Shown one piece after another: positions 27,963 through 37,483 of a stretch of DNA of 64,000 nucleotides (positions within the stretch are counted from its first letter, which is position 1; every line of letters starts with the position of its first letter). Source of the stretch: Mycolicibacterium insubricum (GTDB taxonomy: Bacteria > Actinomycetota > Actinomycetes > Mycobacteriales > Mycobacteriaceae); the NCBI RefSeq assembly GCF_010731615.1, contig NZ_AP022618.1, positions 1,550,001 to 1,614,000 on the forward strand. Direction: 5' to 3'. The translations under genes and the position numbers were made by a program. The notes beneath the pieces were generated by a model. The model had not been told where the DNA came from and searched no databases. It saw only the letters and a list, made by a program, of their open reading frames with translations.

Positions 27963-28859
27963 ATGGCGCTTTCCACCGACTGGAGTGCCCGGATGGGCCT
28001 CGGCGTCCCGATCGTCAACGCGCCGATGGGCGGGGCGGCCGGCGGGCACCTGGCCGCCGCCGTCAGCGCGGCCGGCGGGCTGGGCATGATCGGCATGGGC
28101 AGCGGCGGCCGGCCGGGGCCGCTGGCCGCCGAACTGGCCGCCCTCGGTGATGCCCGGCCGTTCGGGATCGGGCTGGTGTCCTGGGTGGCCCGCGATCATC
28201 CGGGGCTGCTGGAAACCGCGCTGGCCGCGGCCCCGCAGCTGCTGTGCGTCAGTTTCGGCGACGACTGGTCCTGGGTGGCGCGGGCACACGACGCCGGAAT
28301 CCCCGCGGCCACCCAGGTCGCCGACGTGGCGGCGGCCCGTCGCGCCGCCGACGCCGGGGTGGACGTGCTGGTGGCCCGCGGCGCCGAGGGCGGCGGGCAC
28401 GGCGAGCCGCGGATCGGCACCCTGGCGCTGCTGTCCGAGGTGCTCGACGCGGTGGGTGTTCCGGTGCTGGCCGCCGGCGGCATCGCGACCGCCCGGGCGC
28501 TGGCCGCCGTACTGGCCGCCGGCGCCGCGGGCGCCTGGGTCGGCACCGGGTTCGCGGCCTGCCCGGAGGCGCTCACCCCGGAACCGGTGCGGGCCGCGCT
28601 GCTGGCCGCGGACTCCGTCGACACCGCGCTGACCACCGAGTTCGACGTCGCGGCGGGCTACTGTTGGCCGCCGTCGCAACCCGAGCGGGTGCTGCGCGAC
28701 CCCGACGGCCGGCTCACACCGGTCAACGCCGGGCAGGCGGTGGGTTCGGTGACGACGGCGCGCCCGGCGGCCGCGGTGATCGACGACCTGTGCACCGGCG
28801 CGGCGGCGCTGCTGGCCCGCTGGGCCCGATCAGACCTTGACGGTGTTCCGGTTCAGTGA
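27963..28859 (+). CDS. Nitronate monooxygenase family protein
   Basis: This is a 298-aa FMN TIM-barrel enzyme of the nitronate monooxygenase (2-nitropropane dioxygenase) family, which oxidises nitronates with O2. The features visible are [30 protein letters not shown] at the N-terminus, [14 protein letters not shown] (the conserved GxEAGGHxG-like active-site loop, here EGGGHG) and [32 protein letters not shown] for FMN phosphate. Some relatives are enoyl reductases, so activity should be confirmed. It overlaps the end of dacB1 by 30 bases in converging orientation. Confidence 0.85.
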   Translation: MALSTDWSARMGLGVPIVNAPMGGAAGGHLAAAVSAAGGLGMIGMGSGGRPGPLAAELAALGDARPFGIGLVSWVARDHPGLLETALAAAPQLLCVSFGDDWSWVARAHDAGIPAATQVADVAAARRAADAGVDVLVARGAEGGGHGEPRIGTLALLSEVLDAVGVPVLAAGGIATARALAAVLAAGAAGAWVGTGFAACPEALTPEPVRAALLAADSVDTALTTEFDVAAGYCWPPSQPERVLRDPDGRLTPVNAGQAVGSVTTARPAAAVIDDLCTGAAALLARWARSDLDGVPVQ

Positions 28860-30080
28860 CCGGGCGCCCATGATCAGGCTGAACACCACCAGTGCGCCGA
28901 CCACCCCGACGCCGACCCGCACCGGGGTCGCGTCGGCGGCCGGTACCAGGGCGGCGGCCTGGTTGACCGGCGCGTCGGACGCCGCCGGACGGATCAGCGA
29001 CGGATCCGGGTCGACCAGCGTGCCGACCGACGTGCCGCGCGGGGTGGCGAAGCCGTAGTCCAGCAGGCGGGCGGCCTGTTCCCACGGGGCGATCGGCAGC
29101 CGGGTGCCGCGCAGCAGCACCGCGACCAGCCGTCGTCCGTCGCGCTCGGCGGCGCCGACGAAGGTCTGCCCGGCGTCGTCGGTGTATCCGGTCTTGCCGC
29201 CCAGGGCCCCGTCGTAGTTGGTCAGCAGCTTGTTGTCGTTCTCCAGCTCATACGCCGGGTGATCACCGGCCTCCGGGGTGGAGTGGCCCGGGAACATGTA
29301 GGACCGGGTGGCGACGACCTGGGCGAACTCCGGTTTGGTCCAGGCGTAGCGGTAGAACAGCCCGATGTCGTAGGCCGACGTGCTCATCCCGGGCCCGTCC
29401 AGGCCCGACGGGGTGGCCACCCGGGTGTCGCGGGCACCGAGCTTGCTGGCCAGCGTGTTGAGCTTGCCGAGGGCGGCGTCCATGCCGCCGAGCTGGCCGG
29501 CCAGCGCGTGCGCGGCGTCGTTGCCCGAGTGCATCAGCAGGCCGTGCAGCAGGTCGTTGACGGTGTAGGTGCCCCCGACGTCGACGCCGACCTTGGTGCC
29601 CTCGGCGGCGGCGTCCTCGGCGGTCCCGGCGACCGGCTTGTTGAGGTTCAGGTCGTTGATGGCCTGGGTGGCCACCAGCACCTTGATGATCGACGCCGGG
29701 CGGTGCCGGCCGTGCGGATCGCGGGCGGCGATGATCTCACCGGTGTCCAGGTCGGCGACCAGCCAGGCCTCGGCCGAGACGTCCTCGGGCACCGGGGCGG
29801 TGTTGGCGGCCGTGACGATGCCGCAGTCACCCAGCGCGGCCCCGCCGACGGGTTTGGCCGGCACCGGCAGCGGAGCGGGGGCGTCCTCGCCGGGGGCGGG
29901 CACCTCGGAGGCGTCCACGGCCGGCGGGGTGTTGACCTGGTACGGGCAGCTGGGCGCGGGCGCCGGATCGGCGGCGGCCACCCCCGGGACCAGCACCGGT
30001 CCGGCCAGCAGAAACAGCGACGCGGCCAGGCCGGCGGCGCGTCGCGCGGTGCTGTGTAGCGGTGTTGTCGAGTTCCCCAT
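28830..30080 (-). CDS. dacB1: D-alanyl-D-alanine carboxypeptidase, exported and membrane-anchored
   Basis: This low-molecular-mass penicillin-binding protein trims the terminal D-Ala of peptidoglycan. The 416-aa protein has a Sec signal peptide ([24 protein letters not shown] region, cleavage after AAA), a Pro-rich linker, then SxxK (SIIK), SxN (SGN) and KTG (KTGYT) motifs of the transpeptidase fold. It ends in a C-terminal helix [21 protein letters not shown] that anchors it. The start is ATG at 30080. It corresponds to Rv3330 (DacB1). Confidence 0.93.
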   Translation of the reverse strand: MGNSTTPLHSTARRAAGLAASLFLLAGPVLVPGVAAADPAPAPSCPYQVNTPPAVDASEVPAPGEDAPAPLPVPAKPVGGAALGDCGIVTAANTAPVPEDVSAEAWLVADLDTGEIIAARDPHGRHRPASIIKVLVATQAINDLNLNKPVAGTAEDAAAEGTKVGVDVGGTYTVNDLLHGLLMHSGNDAAHALAGQLGGMDAALGKLNTLASKLGARDTRVATPSGLDGPGMSTSAYDIGLFYRYAWTKPEFAQVVATRSYMFPGHSTPEAGDHPAYELENDNKLLTNYDGALGGKTGYTDDAGQTFVGAAERDGRRLVAVLLRGTRLPIAPWEQAARLLDYGFATPRGTSVGTLVDPDPSLIRPAASDAPVNQAAALVPAADATPVRVGVGVVGALVVFSLIMGARSLNRNTVKV

Positions 30081-30163
30081 CGCCAACCGAGGGTAGGGGA
30101 CGGTAGTCGCGAAGTCCCGCCGCCGCGCGGCGAACGGTGTTATTTGTGATGCAGTTGTGGCGA

Positions 30164-31174
30164 TTACCCCGGGATCGGGCAGTGCGCCAGCGCGGGGAAC
30201 TCCAGCGACGACAGCCACAGCCGGTCGCCGGCCACCACGACACCGGTGACCGCGCCGAAGTCGTCGCGGTGGTCCTCGATGCCGGCGACGGGCGCCCCAC
30301 TGTCGGGGTCGAAGGCCACCGCCCACACCATCGGCGAGATGGTGGGCAGCAGCCGCGAGGGCAGGCGCCACAGCAGTTTGCGCAGCACCGGGGCCCGCGG
30401 TGCCAGGAATTCGGCGGCGGTGACGATCGGGCTGACCATCGCCACCCAGATGCGCCCGTCGGGGCCGGTACAGATGTTGTCCGGCAGGCCGGACAGGTGC
30501 ACCGCGAGTTCGGTGACGGTGCCCTTGTCCGGTCCGGTCAGCCAGTACTTCGACAGCTTTCGCGCCTGGGTCTCGGCGAACACCAGTGCCGAACCGTCGG
30601 CGGTGACGGTGAGCCCGTTGGCGAAGTACAGCCCGTCCACCACCGGGTGCACGCTGCCGTCGGGATCGAGGCGATACAGGCCGCCGGTTCCGCGGGCCTC
30701 GATGATCGCCGCCTGGTAGTGGTGGAAATGGAATCGGCTGGTCGACTCGGTGAAATAGATTGTGCCATCGGCGGTTTCGGTGACGTTCGAGCAGAACTTC
30801 AGTGCCCGTCCGTTCACCTCGGTGACCAGCGTGCGCAGCTGCCCGGTCGCCGGGTCCAGTGCCAGCAGCCCGCGCAGGCTGTCGCAGATCAGCAGCCGGT
30901 GATCGCGGGCGACGTGCAGGCCCAGCGGCCGTCCGCCGGTGTCGGCGACGACGGTCGTCGCGCCGTCGGGATGCACCCGCACGATGCGCCCGTCGACCAG
31001 ACCGGTCCACAGGTCCCCGGCGGTGTCGACGACGACGTCCTCGGGCCCGTCGCCGGGCATCGGCACCACGGTCAGATCGGCGGGCGGGTACTGCGGCAGT
31101 TTCTCGACCGGGGGCGGGGTCCAGCGGACCGGGTGGATCGACGGTTTCGGCGGGGTGGCTGCGTTGGACGGCAC
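30164..31174 (-). CDS. SMP-30 / strictosidine-synthase-like beta-propeller lactonase
   Basis: This is a 336-aa six-bladed beta-propeller of the SMP-30/gluconolactonase/strictosidine synthase-like group. The repeated blades include [79 protein letters not shown] and [20 protein letters not shown], with metal-type Glu/Asn/Asp residues in loops. A lactone or ester hydrolase role is likely but the substrate is unknown. The GTG start (31174) lies seven bases after TAGCGT (31187-31182), so it may have its own leaderless promoter, although it follows the steroid-reductase-like gene by 25 bases. Confidence 0.82.
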   Translation of the reverse strand: MPSNAATPPKPSIHPVRWTPPPVEKLPQYPPADLTVVPMPGDGPEDVVVDTAGDLWTGLVDGRIVRVHPDGATTVVADTGGRPLGLHVARDHRLLICDSLRGLLALDPATGQLRTLVTEVNGRALKFCSNVTETADGTIYFTESTSRFHFHHYQAAIIEARGTGGLYRLDPDGSVHPVVDGLYFANGLTVTADGSALVFAETQARKLSKYWLTGPDKGTVTELAVHLSGLPDNICTGPDGRIWVAMVSPIVTAAEFLAPRAPVLRKLLWRLPSRLLPTISPMVWAVAFDPDSGAPVAGIEDHRDDFGAVTGVVVAGDRLWLSSLEFPALAHCPIPG

Positions 31175-31199
31175 GGGTTCGACGCTACGTCGGGCGGGC

Positions 31200-31991
31200 T
31201 CAGTAGAGGAAGGGAACCAGTGCCTTGCGGTCGCTCGGGTAGTCGGCGAAGCGCTCCTTGTACCACCGCTGGGTGTCGCGGGCCCGGGGGATCAGGTTGC
31301 CGGCGGTGATCAGCAGGATCGCGACGCCCGGCAGCGCCCAGGTCAGGATCGCGAAGCCGGTCCAGGCCGTCAGCTCGCCCAGATAGGCGGGGCTGGTGAC
31401 GAATCGGAAGCCGCCGCCGAACGGGATCCGGTACTCCGCGGCGCCGGGGTTGTTCTTGTCGCGCAGGTTCCGCACGACCGATTCGGAGTGCACCAGCAGG
31501 GCGAACCCGCACAGGTAGATCGCCAGGCCCAGCAGGAACCGGGGGTCGGTCAGCCAGTCGGTGCCGTACCGGCCGAAGTAGTCGTGGCTGAACAACGCCC
31601 CGTTGAGGTAGCCGTGCATGGCGGTGACCAGCATGCCCATCACCACCACCGACAGGTTGAACGTGCTGCGCTTGCCCGGCACCTGGCGGATCGCCAGCGG
31701 GAAGAACCAGCCGCGGTTGGCGTAGTGCAGTGCCCAGATACCGGCCAGCACCAGCGATGTCGGCTCCCACCGGGCCGGTCCGGTCAGATAGGCGACGGCG
31801 AACACCACCGTCGCCGGAATCTCCATCAGCCACCAGCCGAGCTTCGGGTTAAGGTTGAAGCCGAGCTTGGCCGAGGAGAATCGGCCGTAGGAGCTCTGCC
31901 CGAAGAACCCGCCGATGATCACGAAGGCGGCGAACGCGAACGCCGCGGTCAAGACGGTGTCGTAGCAGGTGTCCCCGGTGTACCAGTGCAT
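31200..31991 (-). CDS. Steroid 5-alpha-reductase-like membrane protein
   Basis: This is a 263-aa polytopic protein of the 3-oxo-5-alpha-steroid 4-dehydrogenase family. About six membrane helices are visible, and the conserved C-terminal NADPH region is present: YRIPFGGGFRFVTSPAYLGELTAWTGFAILTW followed by ARDTQRWYKERFADYPSDRKALVPFLY, with the family's terminal 'KERF-x-YP' block. Bacterial relatives reduce delta-4 double bonds of steroids or similar lipids. It begins 19 bases after sdhB and may be read through from the sdh operon. Sterol use is an inference. Confidence 0.82.
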   Translation of the reverse strand: MHWYTGDTCYDTVLTAAFAFAAFVIIGGFFGQSSYGRFSSAKLGFNLNPKLGWWLMEIPATVVFAVAYLTGPARWEPTSLVLAGIWALHYANRGWFFPLAIRQVPGKRSTFNLSVVVMGMLVTAMHGYLNGALFSHDYFGRYGTDWLTDPRFLLGLAIYLCGFALLVHSESVVRNLRDKNNPGAAEYRIPFGGGFRFVTSPAYLGELTAWTGFAILTWALPGVAILLITAGNLIPRARDTQRWYKERFADYPSDRKALVPFLY

Positions 31992-32010
31992 GGTGAATGT
32001 TCTACCGGGG

Positions 32011-32793
32011 TCAGCGGGCGAACATCAAAGCCCGCTTGACCTCCTGGATCGCCTTGGTGACCTCGATGCCGCGGGGGCAGGCCTCGGTGCAGTTGAAGGT
32101 GGTGCGGCAGCGCCACACCCCGTCGACCTCGTTGAGGATGTCCAGTCGCTCGGCGGCCGCCTCGTCACGCGAATCGAAGATGAAGCGGTGTGCGTTGACG
32201 ATCGCGGCCGGCCCGAAGTAGGAACCCTCGTTCCAGAACACCGGGCAGCTGGTGGTGCAGCAGGCGCACAGGATGCACTTGGTGGTGTCGTCGTAGCGGG
32301 CCCGGTCGGTCTGGGACTGGATCCGCTCGCGGGTCGGCGGGTTGCCGGAGGTGATCAGGAACGGCTTGACGGCGCGGTAGGCGTCGAAGAACGGTTCCAT
32401 GTCGACGACCAGGTCCTTCTCCACCGGCAGGCCGCGGATCGGCTCGATGGTGATGGTCAGCGGCTTGCCGTTCTTGGGCAGCAGGTCGCGCATCAGCACC
32501 TTGCAGGCCAGCCGGTTCACGCCGTTGACCCGCATGGCGTCCGAGCCGCACACGCCGTGCGCGCAGGACCGGCGGAAGGTCAGCGTGCCGTCCAGGTAGC
32601 CCTTCACGTACAGCAGCAGGTTCAGCAGCCGGTCACTGGGCAGGCACGGCACCCGGTAGCTGGCGAAGCCGGCGGCGTCGGGGTCCTCCGGGTTGAACCG
32701 GGCGATCTTGAGGGTGACCATGACCGCGCCGTCGGGAATCGGCGGCAGCGGCGGGTCACCGGCTTCGGGCTGGCTCAGAACAGGGGCACTCAT
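32011..32793 (-). CDS. sdhB: Succinate dehydrogenase iron-sulfur subunit
   Basis: SdhB carries electrons from the flavoprotein to quinone through three clusters. The 260-aa protein has the plant-type [2Fe-2S] ligands CAHGVCGSD with a later C (ACKVL), and the ferredoxin-like ligands CILCACCTTSCP and CTEACPRGIEVTK for the [4Fe-4S] and [3Fe-4S] clusters. It is the last sdh gene of the operon, two bases after sdhA. It matches the Sdh2 enzyme of mycobacteria (Rv3319). Confidence 0.96.
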   Translation of the reverse strand: MSAPVLSQPEAGDPPLPPIPDGAVMVTLKIARFNPEDPDAAGFASYRVPCLPSDRLLNLLLYVKGYLDGTLTFRRSCAHGVCGSDAMRVNGVNRLACKVLMRDLLPKNGKPLTITIEPIRGLPVEKDLVVDMEPFFDAYRAVKPFLITSGNPPTRERIQSQTDRARYDDTTKCILCACCTTSCPVFWNEGSYFGPAAIVNAHRFIFDSRDEAAAERLDILNEVDGVWRCRTTFNCTEACPRGIEVTKAIQEVKRALMFAR

Positions 32794-32795
32794 CG

Positions 32796-34550
32796 TCAGT
32801 ACTTCCGTTCCTTGGGCTCGTAGCGGGTCTGGACGACGGGCTTGAAGTCCAGCCGGATGTCGGCCAGCAGACCGTCACCCTCCTTGTAGGCCATGGTGTG
32901 CCGCATGAAGTTGACGTCGTCGCGGTCCGGGTAGTCCTCGCGGGCGTGGCCGCCGCGGGACTCCTTGCGGTTGAGTGCACCGGTCACCGTCACCTCGGCG
33001 AGCTCCAGCAGGAAGCCCAGCTCGATGGCCTCCAGCAGATCCGAGTTGAAGCGCTTGCCCTTGTCGTGCACGGTGATTCGGGAGTACCGCTCCTTGAGGG
33101 CATGGATGTCGGTGAGCGCCTGCTTGAGCGTCTCCTCGGTGCGGAACACCGCGGCGTTGTTGTCCATCGACTGCTGCAGCGCGCTGCGGATGTCGGCGAC
33201 GCGCTCGTTGCCGTGCTCGCTGAGGATGTCGCCGACCCAGTCGATCACCATCGCGGCCGGTTCGGCCGGCATGTCGACGAAGTCGTGGCTGGCGGCGTAC
33301 TCGGCGGCGGCGATGCCGGCCCGGCGGCCGAACACGTTGATGTCCAGCAGCGAGTTGGTGCCCAGCCGGTTGGAGCCGTGCACCGACACGCACGCGCATT
33401 CACCGGCCGCGTACAGGCCCGGCACGACGTTGGTGTTGTCGCGCAGCACCTGGCCGGCCACGTTGGTCGGGATGCCGCCCATCACGTAGTGACAGGTCGG
33501 GTACACCGGCACCAGCTCGGTCACCGGGTCCACGCCCAGGTAGGTGCGGGCGAACTCGGTGATGTCGGGGAGTTTGGCCTCCAGCACGTCGGCGCCGAGG
33601 TGGCGCACGTCGATGTAGACGTAGTCCTTGTTCGGTCCGGCGCCGCGGCCCTCCAGGACCTCCAGCACCATCGAGCGGGCCACGATGTCGCGGGGGGCCA
33701 GGTCGACGATGGTGGGGGCGTAGCGCTCCATGAACCGTTCGCCCTCGCCGTTGAGCAACCGGCCGCCCTCGCCGCGCACGGCCTCCGATATCAGGATGCC
33801 CAGGCCGGCCAGGCCGGTCGGGTGGAACTGGTGAAACTCCATGTCCTCCAACGGAAGTCCCTTGCGGAACACGATGCCCAGGCCGTCGCCGGTCAGGGTG
33901 TGCGCGTTGGAGGTGGTCTTGTACATCCGGCCCGAACCGCCGGTGGCGAAGACGATCGCCTTGGCGTGGAAGATGTGGATGTCGCCGGAGGCCAGTTCGT
34001 AGGCGACGATGCCGGTGGCGACCGGGCCGCCCGGGGTCTCGGTCAGCACCAGGTCCAGGGCGTAGAACTCGTTGAAGAACTCCACGTCGTGCTTGACGCA
34101 GTTTTGGTACAGCGTCTGCAGGATCATGTGGCCGGTGCGGTCGGCGGCGTAACAGGCGCGCCGCACCGGGGCCTTGCCGTGATCGCGGGTGTGGCCGCCG
34201 AACCGGCGCTGGTCGATGCGGCCCTCGGGGGTGCGGTTGAACGGCATCCCCATCTTCTCCAGGTCATAGACCGCGTCGATGGCTTCCTTGCACATGATCT
34301 CGACGGCGTCCTGGTCGGCGAGGTAGTCCCCGCCCTTGACGGTGTCGAAGGTGTGCCACTCCCAGTTGTCTTCCTCGACGTTGGCCAGGGCCGCGCACAT
34401 GCCGCCCTGGGCCGCGCCGGTGTGGGAGCGGGTGGGGTAGAGCTTGGTCAGCACCGCGGTGCGCACCCGCGGGCCGGCCTCCACCGCGGCGCGCATCCCG
34501 GCGCCGCCGGCGCCGACGATGACGACGTCGTAGCGATGTTCCTGAATCAT
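32796..34550 (-). CDS. sdhA: Succinate dehydrogenase flavoprotein subunit
   Basis: SdhA oxidises succinate to fumarate with covalently bound FAD. The 584-aa protein has the dinucleotide fold YDVVIVGAGGAGMRAA, the FAD-linking His in RSHTGAAQGG, the substrate-site GHTRDHGKAPVRRACYAADRTGH and HGSNRLGTNSLLD, and C-terminal helices with RKESRGGHAREDYP. It sits between sdhD (18 bases upstream) and sdhB. The gene corresponds to Rv3318. Confidence 0.97.
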   Translation of the reverse strand: MIQEHRYDVVIVGAGGAGMRAAVEAGPRVRTAVLTKLYPTRSHTGAAQGGMCAALANVEEDNWEWHTFDTVKGGDYLADQDAVEIMCKEAIDAVYDLEKMGMPFNRTPEGRIDQRRFGGHTRDHGKAPVRRACYAADRTGHMILQTLYQNCVKHDVEFFNEFYALDLVLTETPGGPVATGIVAYELASGDIHIFHAKAIVFATGGSGRMYKTTSNAHTLTGDGLGIVFRKGLPLEDMEFHQFHPTGLAGLGILISEAVRGEGGRLLNGEGERFMERYAPTIVDLAPRDIVARSMVLEVLEGRGAGPNKDYVYIDVRHLGADVLEAKLPDITEFARTYLGVDPVTELVPVYPTCHYVMGGIPTNVAGQVLRDNTNVVPGLYAAGECACVSVHGSNRLGTNSLLDINVFGRRAGIAAAEYAASHDFVDMPAEPAAMVIDWVGDILSEHGNERVADIRSALQQSMDNNAAVFRTEETLKQALTDIHALKERYSRITVHDKGKRFNSDLLEAIELGFLLELAEVTVTGALNRKESRGGHAREDYPDRDDVNFMRHTMAYKEGDGLLADIRLDFKPVVQTRYEPKERKY

Positions 34551-34568
34551 CGATGGCCTTCCGGAGAT

Positions 34569-35039
34569 CTATTTGACGGGAACGGCGAAGGTCACCAGGA
34601 CGTAGCTGCCCAGCACCACGGTGAAACCGGTGACCAGCAGAAGCAGCGAGTTCAGGTAGAACTTGGTGACGTTCTTGCGGGCGTAGTCGCCGATGATGGT
34701 GCGCATGCCGTTGGCGCCGTGGATTATTGCCAGCCAGAGCATCGCCATGTCCCAGATCTGCCAGAACGGAGACGCCCAACGCTCGGCGACGTAGTTGAAG
34801 TCGACCCGGTAGACACCGTTTTCCATCATCAGCCCGATGAACAGGTGGCCGATGACCAGGAAGATCAGCGCCACGCCGGAGAACCGCATGAACAACCAGG
34901 CGTACTTCTCGAAGTACGGGATGCCGCGCGGCTTGCGCGGTGCCCGCGGGTGATCCAGGCTGGCCGGCCGGTCGAATTCCTTCTCCATCACCGGGGCGAT
35001 GCGATCCTCGCGGTGATGCGGGGTCCATTCAGTGGTCAT
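34569..35039 (-). CDS. sdhD: Succinate dehydrogenase membrane anchor SdhD
   Basis: This 156-aa protein has a hydrophilic N-terminus and three membrane helices (FMRFSGVALIFLVIGHLFIGLMM, FWQIWDMAMLWLAIIHGANGM, LNSLLLLVTGFTVVLGSYVLVTF). His residues in helices 1 and 2 could bind haem. The start MTTEWTPHHRED at 35039 overlaps the sdhC stop by ATGA; longer readings extend through sdhC. It corresponds to Rv3317, although it is longer at the N-terminus than the shortest family members. Confidence 0.92.
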   Translation of the reverse strand: MTTEWTPHHREDRIAPVMEKEFDRPASLDHPRAPRKPRGIPYFEKYAWLFMRFSGVALIFLVIGHLFIGLMMENGVYRVDFNYVAERWASPFWQIWDMAMLWLAIIHGANGMRTIIGDYARKNVTKFYLNSLLLLVTGFTVVLGSYVLVTFAVPVK

Positions 35040-35470
35040 TTCGCCATTCCAAACCAGTGAAAGTGTTCTGCCATGTGGATGCCGAGGGTCACCAGGGCCG
35101 GCACCATGACCAGCAGCCAGATGACCGCGACGGCGGCCAGCATCTTGCGCTGATGGCGCGGGCCCTCGGACCAGAAGTCGATGAGGATGATCCGCACGCC
35201 GTTGAAGGCGTGGAACAGAACGGCCGCGACCAGGCCGATTTCCATCAGGCCGACGAGCGGGGTCTTGTAGGAGCCGACCACCTCGTTGTAGACCTCCGGG
35301 CTGACCCGCACCATGGCGGTGTCGAGCACGTGCACGATGAGGAAGAAGAAGATCGTCGCGCCGGTGATCCGGTGCAGAACCCACGCCCACATGCCCGCGT
35401 CACCGCGGTACAGGGTGCGTCGGCGTCGGGGACCCGCTTTGGCGGGCTCGGCCGGTGCCGCTGTCGTCAT
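35036..35470 (-). CDS. sdhC: Succinate dehydrogenase cytochrome b subunit SdhC
   Basis: This is the first gene of the sdh operon. The 144-aa protein carries the family signature SxxxH-R-x-TG-like MWAWVLHRITGATIFFFLIVHVLDTA, where the second His is a probable haem ligand, and two more helices (GLMEIGLVAAVLFHAFNGVRIILID; MLAAVAVIWLLVMVPALVTLGI). The N-terminal 25 residues are basic and Pro/Ala-rich. A later start at MWAW would give the roughly 115-aa form annotated in some genomes. It is divergent from cdd across 253 bases. Confidence 0.93.
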   Translation of the reverse strand: MTTAAPAEPAKAGPRRRRTLYRGDAGMWAWVLHRITGATIFFFLIVHVLDTAMVRVSPEVYNEVVGSYKTPLVGLMEIGLVAAVLFHAFNGVRIILIDFWSEGPRHQRKMLAAVAVIWLLVMVPALVTLGIHMAEHFHWFGMAK

Positions 35471-35723
35471 TCAGCGCCTCCAACGTCGTCGGTGGACGCC
35501 GGGGGAGGACACCCGCCCCGGCGTGGCGGTGTCCTCCGGAAGTCTTCAGGTGAGGGCGGCTTGCTCGGGAGGACCGTCGCATGGACTCTAGTCCCATGCG
35601 GTGCTACGGAACCAACCAAACCCGGAGGCCCGGGGCGGGATGCTACCGGTACCTAGGTTTGGCTGCCCTTAGTTACTCGCGAGTTGGGATGTGTGCTGAA
35701 ATGTCGTCGGAGGCGAGGTTGCG
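35471..35723. other. Intergenic region between sdhC and cdd
   Basis: This 253-base divergent region must hold both promoters. Visible structure: an inverted repeat CCAAACC (35616-35622) and GGTTTGG (35656-35662), and a 10-bp perfect palindrome ACTCGCGAGT (35675-35684). The cdd ribosome site GGAGGCGAGG lies just before its ATG. No clear -10 hexamer was assigned. No RNA gene or additional coding sequence was seen. Confidence 0.5.
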
Positions 35724-36134
35724 ATGACCGAGACTGGATCCGGGATCGAATGGAAGTTGTTGCGGGACAAGGCAATAGAGATATCAGGTCGGGCCTACGC
35801 GCCGTACTCGCGGTTCCCGGTGGGCGCCGCGGCGCTGTGTGACGACGGTCGCATCGTCACCGGAACCAATGTGGAGAATGTCTCATATGGCCTGGGTCTC
35901 TGCGCCGAATGCGCTGTGGTCTGCGCCACCGTCTCCGGAGGGGGCGGCCGGCTGCTGGCGCTGGCTGTCGTCGACGCCGACGGGCGGCCGCTGTCGCCCT
36001 GCGGCCGCTGCCGCCAACTGCTCTACGAACACGGCGGGCCCGGCATGCTGATCGATACCGCCGCCGGGCCGCGGCCGCTGGCGGAGTTGCTGCCGGACGC
36101 CTTCGGGCCCGACGACCTGGAGCGGGTGCGATGA
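35724..36134 (+). CDS. cdd: Cytidine deaminase
   Basis: Cdd converts cytidine or deoxycytidine to uridine or deoxyuridine. The 136-aa protein is the normal tetrameric type, with RAYAPYSRFPVGAAAL near the N-terminus and the zinc site in TNVENVSYGLGLCAECAV (Cys and catalytic Glu) and PCGRCRQLL (two Cys). Its stop overlaps the deoA ATG by ATGA. With deoA and add it forms a nucleoside-catabolism operon, as in Rv3315c-Rv3313c. Confidence 0.95.
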   Translation: MTETGSGIEWKLLRDKAIEISGRAYAPYSRFPVGAAALCDDGRIVTGTNVENVSYGLGLCAECAVVCATVSGGGGRLLALAVVDADGRPLSPCGRCRQLLYEHGGPGMLIDTAAGPRPLAELLPDAFGPDDLERVR

Positions 36135-37420
36135 CCGATGCGCCGACGGTGATCAGGACCAAGCGCGACGGCGGCCGGCTCGCCGACGCCGAGATCGACT
36201 GGGTCGTCGACGCCTACACCCGCGGGGACGTCGGCGACGAGCAGATGGCCGCGCTGCTGATGGCGATCTTCCTGCGCGGCATGGACGCCGCCGAGATCGC
36301 CCGCTGGACCGCCGCGATGATCGGCTCGGGCACCCGCTTCGACTTCACCGACCTGCGCCGCGACGGCCGGCCGCTGTCGCTGGTGGACAAGCACTCCACC
36401 GGCGGGGTCGGCGACAAGATCACCATCGTGCTGGTCCCGGTGATCGTGGCCTGCGGCGGCGCCGTTCCGCAGGCGTCCGGCCGCGGGCTCGGCCACACCG
36501 GGGGCACCCTCGACAAGCTCGAAGCCATCCCCGGGTTCAGCGGCGAGCTGACACTGGACCGGATCCGCGACCAGCTCACCCGCGTCGGTGCGGCCATCTT
36601 CGCCGCCGGCGAACTCGCCCCGGCCGACCGCAAGCTGTACGCGCTGCGCGACATCACCGCCACCGTCGACTCGCTGCCGCTGATCGCCTCGTCGATCATG
36701 AGCAAGAAACTGGCGGAGGGCACCGGGTCCCTGGTGCTCGACGTCAAGGTCGGCTCCGGGGCGTTCCTGTCCGACCCTGCCGACGCCGCGGCGCTGGCCG
36801 CGACGATGGTCGACCTCGGTGCCGGGTACGGCGTGCCGACCCGCGCACTGTTGACCGATATGTCGAATCCGTTGGGGCGCACCGCCGGCAACGCACTGGA
36901 GGTCGCCGAATCGCTCGACGTGCTGGCCGGCGGCGGGCCGCCGGACATCGTCGAACTCACCCTGGCGCTGGCCGGCGAGATGCTGACCCTGGCCGGGATC
37001 GACGGCCGGGACCCCGCGGACACCCTCGCCGACGGCAGCGCGATGGATGCGTTCCGGGCGATGGTGAGTGCCCAGGGCGGCGACCTGGACGCCGGGCTGC
37101 CGACGGCGACCGTCACCGAGACCGTCACCGCGGCAGGCGGCGGGGTGATGGGCGATATCGACGCCCACGCCGTCGGGATGGCGGTCTGGCGCCTGGGTGC
37201 CGGGCGCACCGTCGCCGGGCAGCGCGTGCAGGCCGGGGCCGGCATCGAAATCCACCGCCGCCCCGGCGAACCGGTCACCGCCGGGCAACCGCTGTTCACC
37301 CTGCACACCGACACCCCCGAGCGGCTGCCCGCGGCGCTGGCCGAACTCGACGGCGCGTGGAGCATCGGGGCCACCCGGCCGCCGGTGCGACCGCTGATCC
37401 TCGGGCGGGTGCCGCGGTGA
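36131..37420 (+). CDS. deoA: Thymidine phosphorylase
   Basis: DeoA splits thymidine or deoxyuridine with phosphate to give base and deoxyribose 1-phosphate. The 429-aa protein has the phosphate/substrate loop LVDKHSTGGVGDKITIVLVP, the family signature SGRGLGHTGGTLDKLEAIPGF, and KLYALRDITATVDSLPLIASSIMSKKLAEG. The C-terminal beta-barrel ends in RVPR. The start is fixed by the ATGA overlap with cdd. It corresponds to Rv3314c. Confidence 0.95.
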   Translation: MTDAPTVIRTKRDGGRLADAEIDWVVDAYTRGDVGDEQMAALLMAIFLRGMDAAEIARWTAAMIGSGTRFDFTDLRRDGRPLSLVDKHSTGGVGDKITIVLVPVIVACGGAVPQASGRGLGHTGGTLDKLEAIPGFSGELTLDRIRDQLTRVGAAIFAAGELAPADRKLYALRDITATVDSLPLIASSIMSKKLAEGTGSLVLDVKVGSGAFLSDPADAAALAATMVDLGAGYGVPTRALLTDMSNPLGRTAGNALEVAESLDVLAGGGPPDIVELTLALAGEMLTLAGIDGRDPADTLADGSAMDAFRAMVSAQGGDLDAGLPTATVTETVTAAGGGVMGDIDAHAVGMAVWRLGAGRTVAGQRVQAGAGIEIHRRPGEPVTAGQPLFTLHTDTPERLPAALAELDGAWSIGATRPPVRPLILGRVPR

Positions 37421-37483
37421 ACACTGCGCGAACCGGCGCGCGTTATCCGGCCCGAATCCGGGCGCGTCGCCGATGATGGACCG

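Noticed and set aside
32898..35060. Long plus-strand frame antisense to sdhA and sdhD
   Set aside because: It has shadow composition (rich in Val, Gly, His) with no recognisable domain, opposite well-conserved sdh genes.
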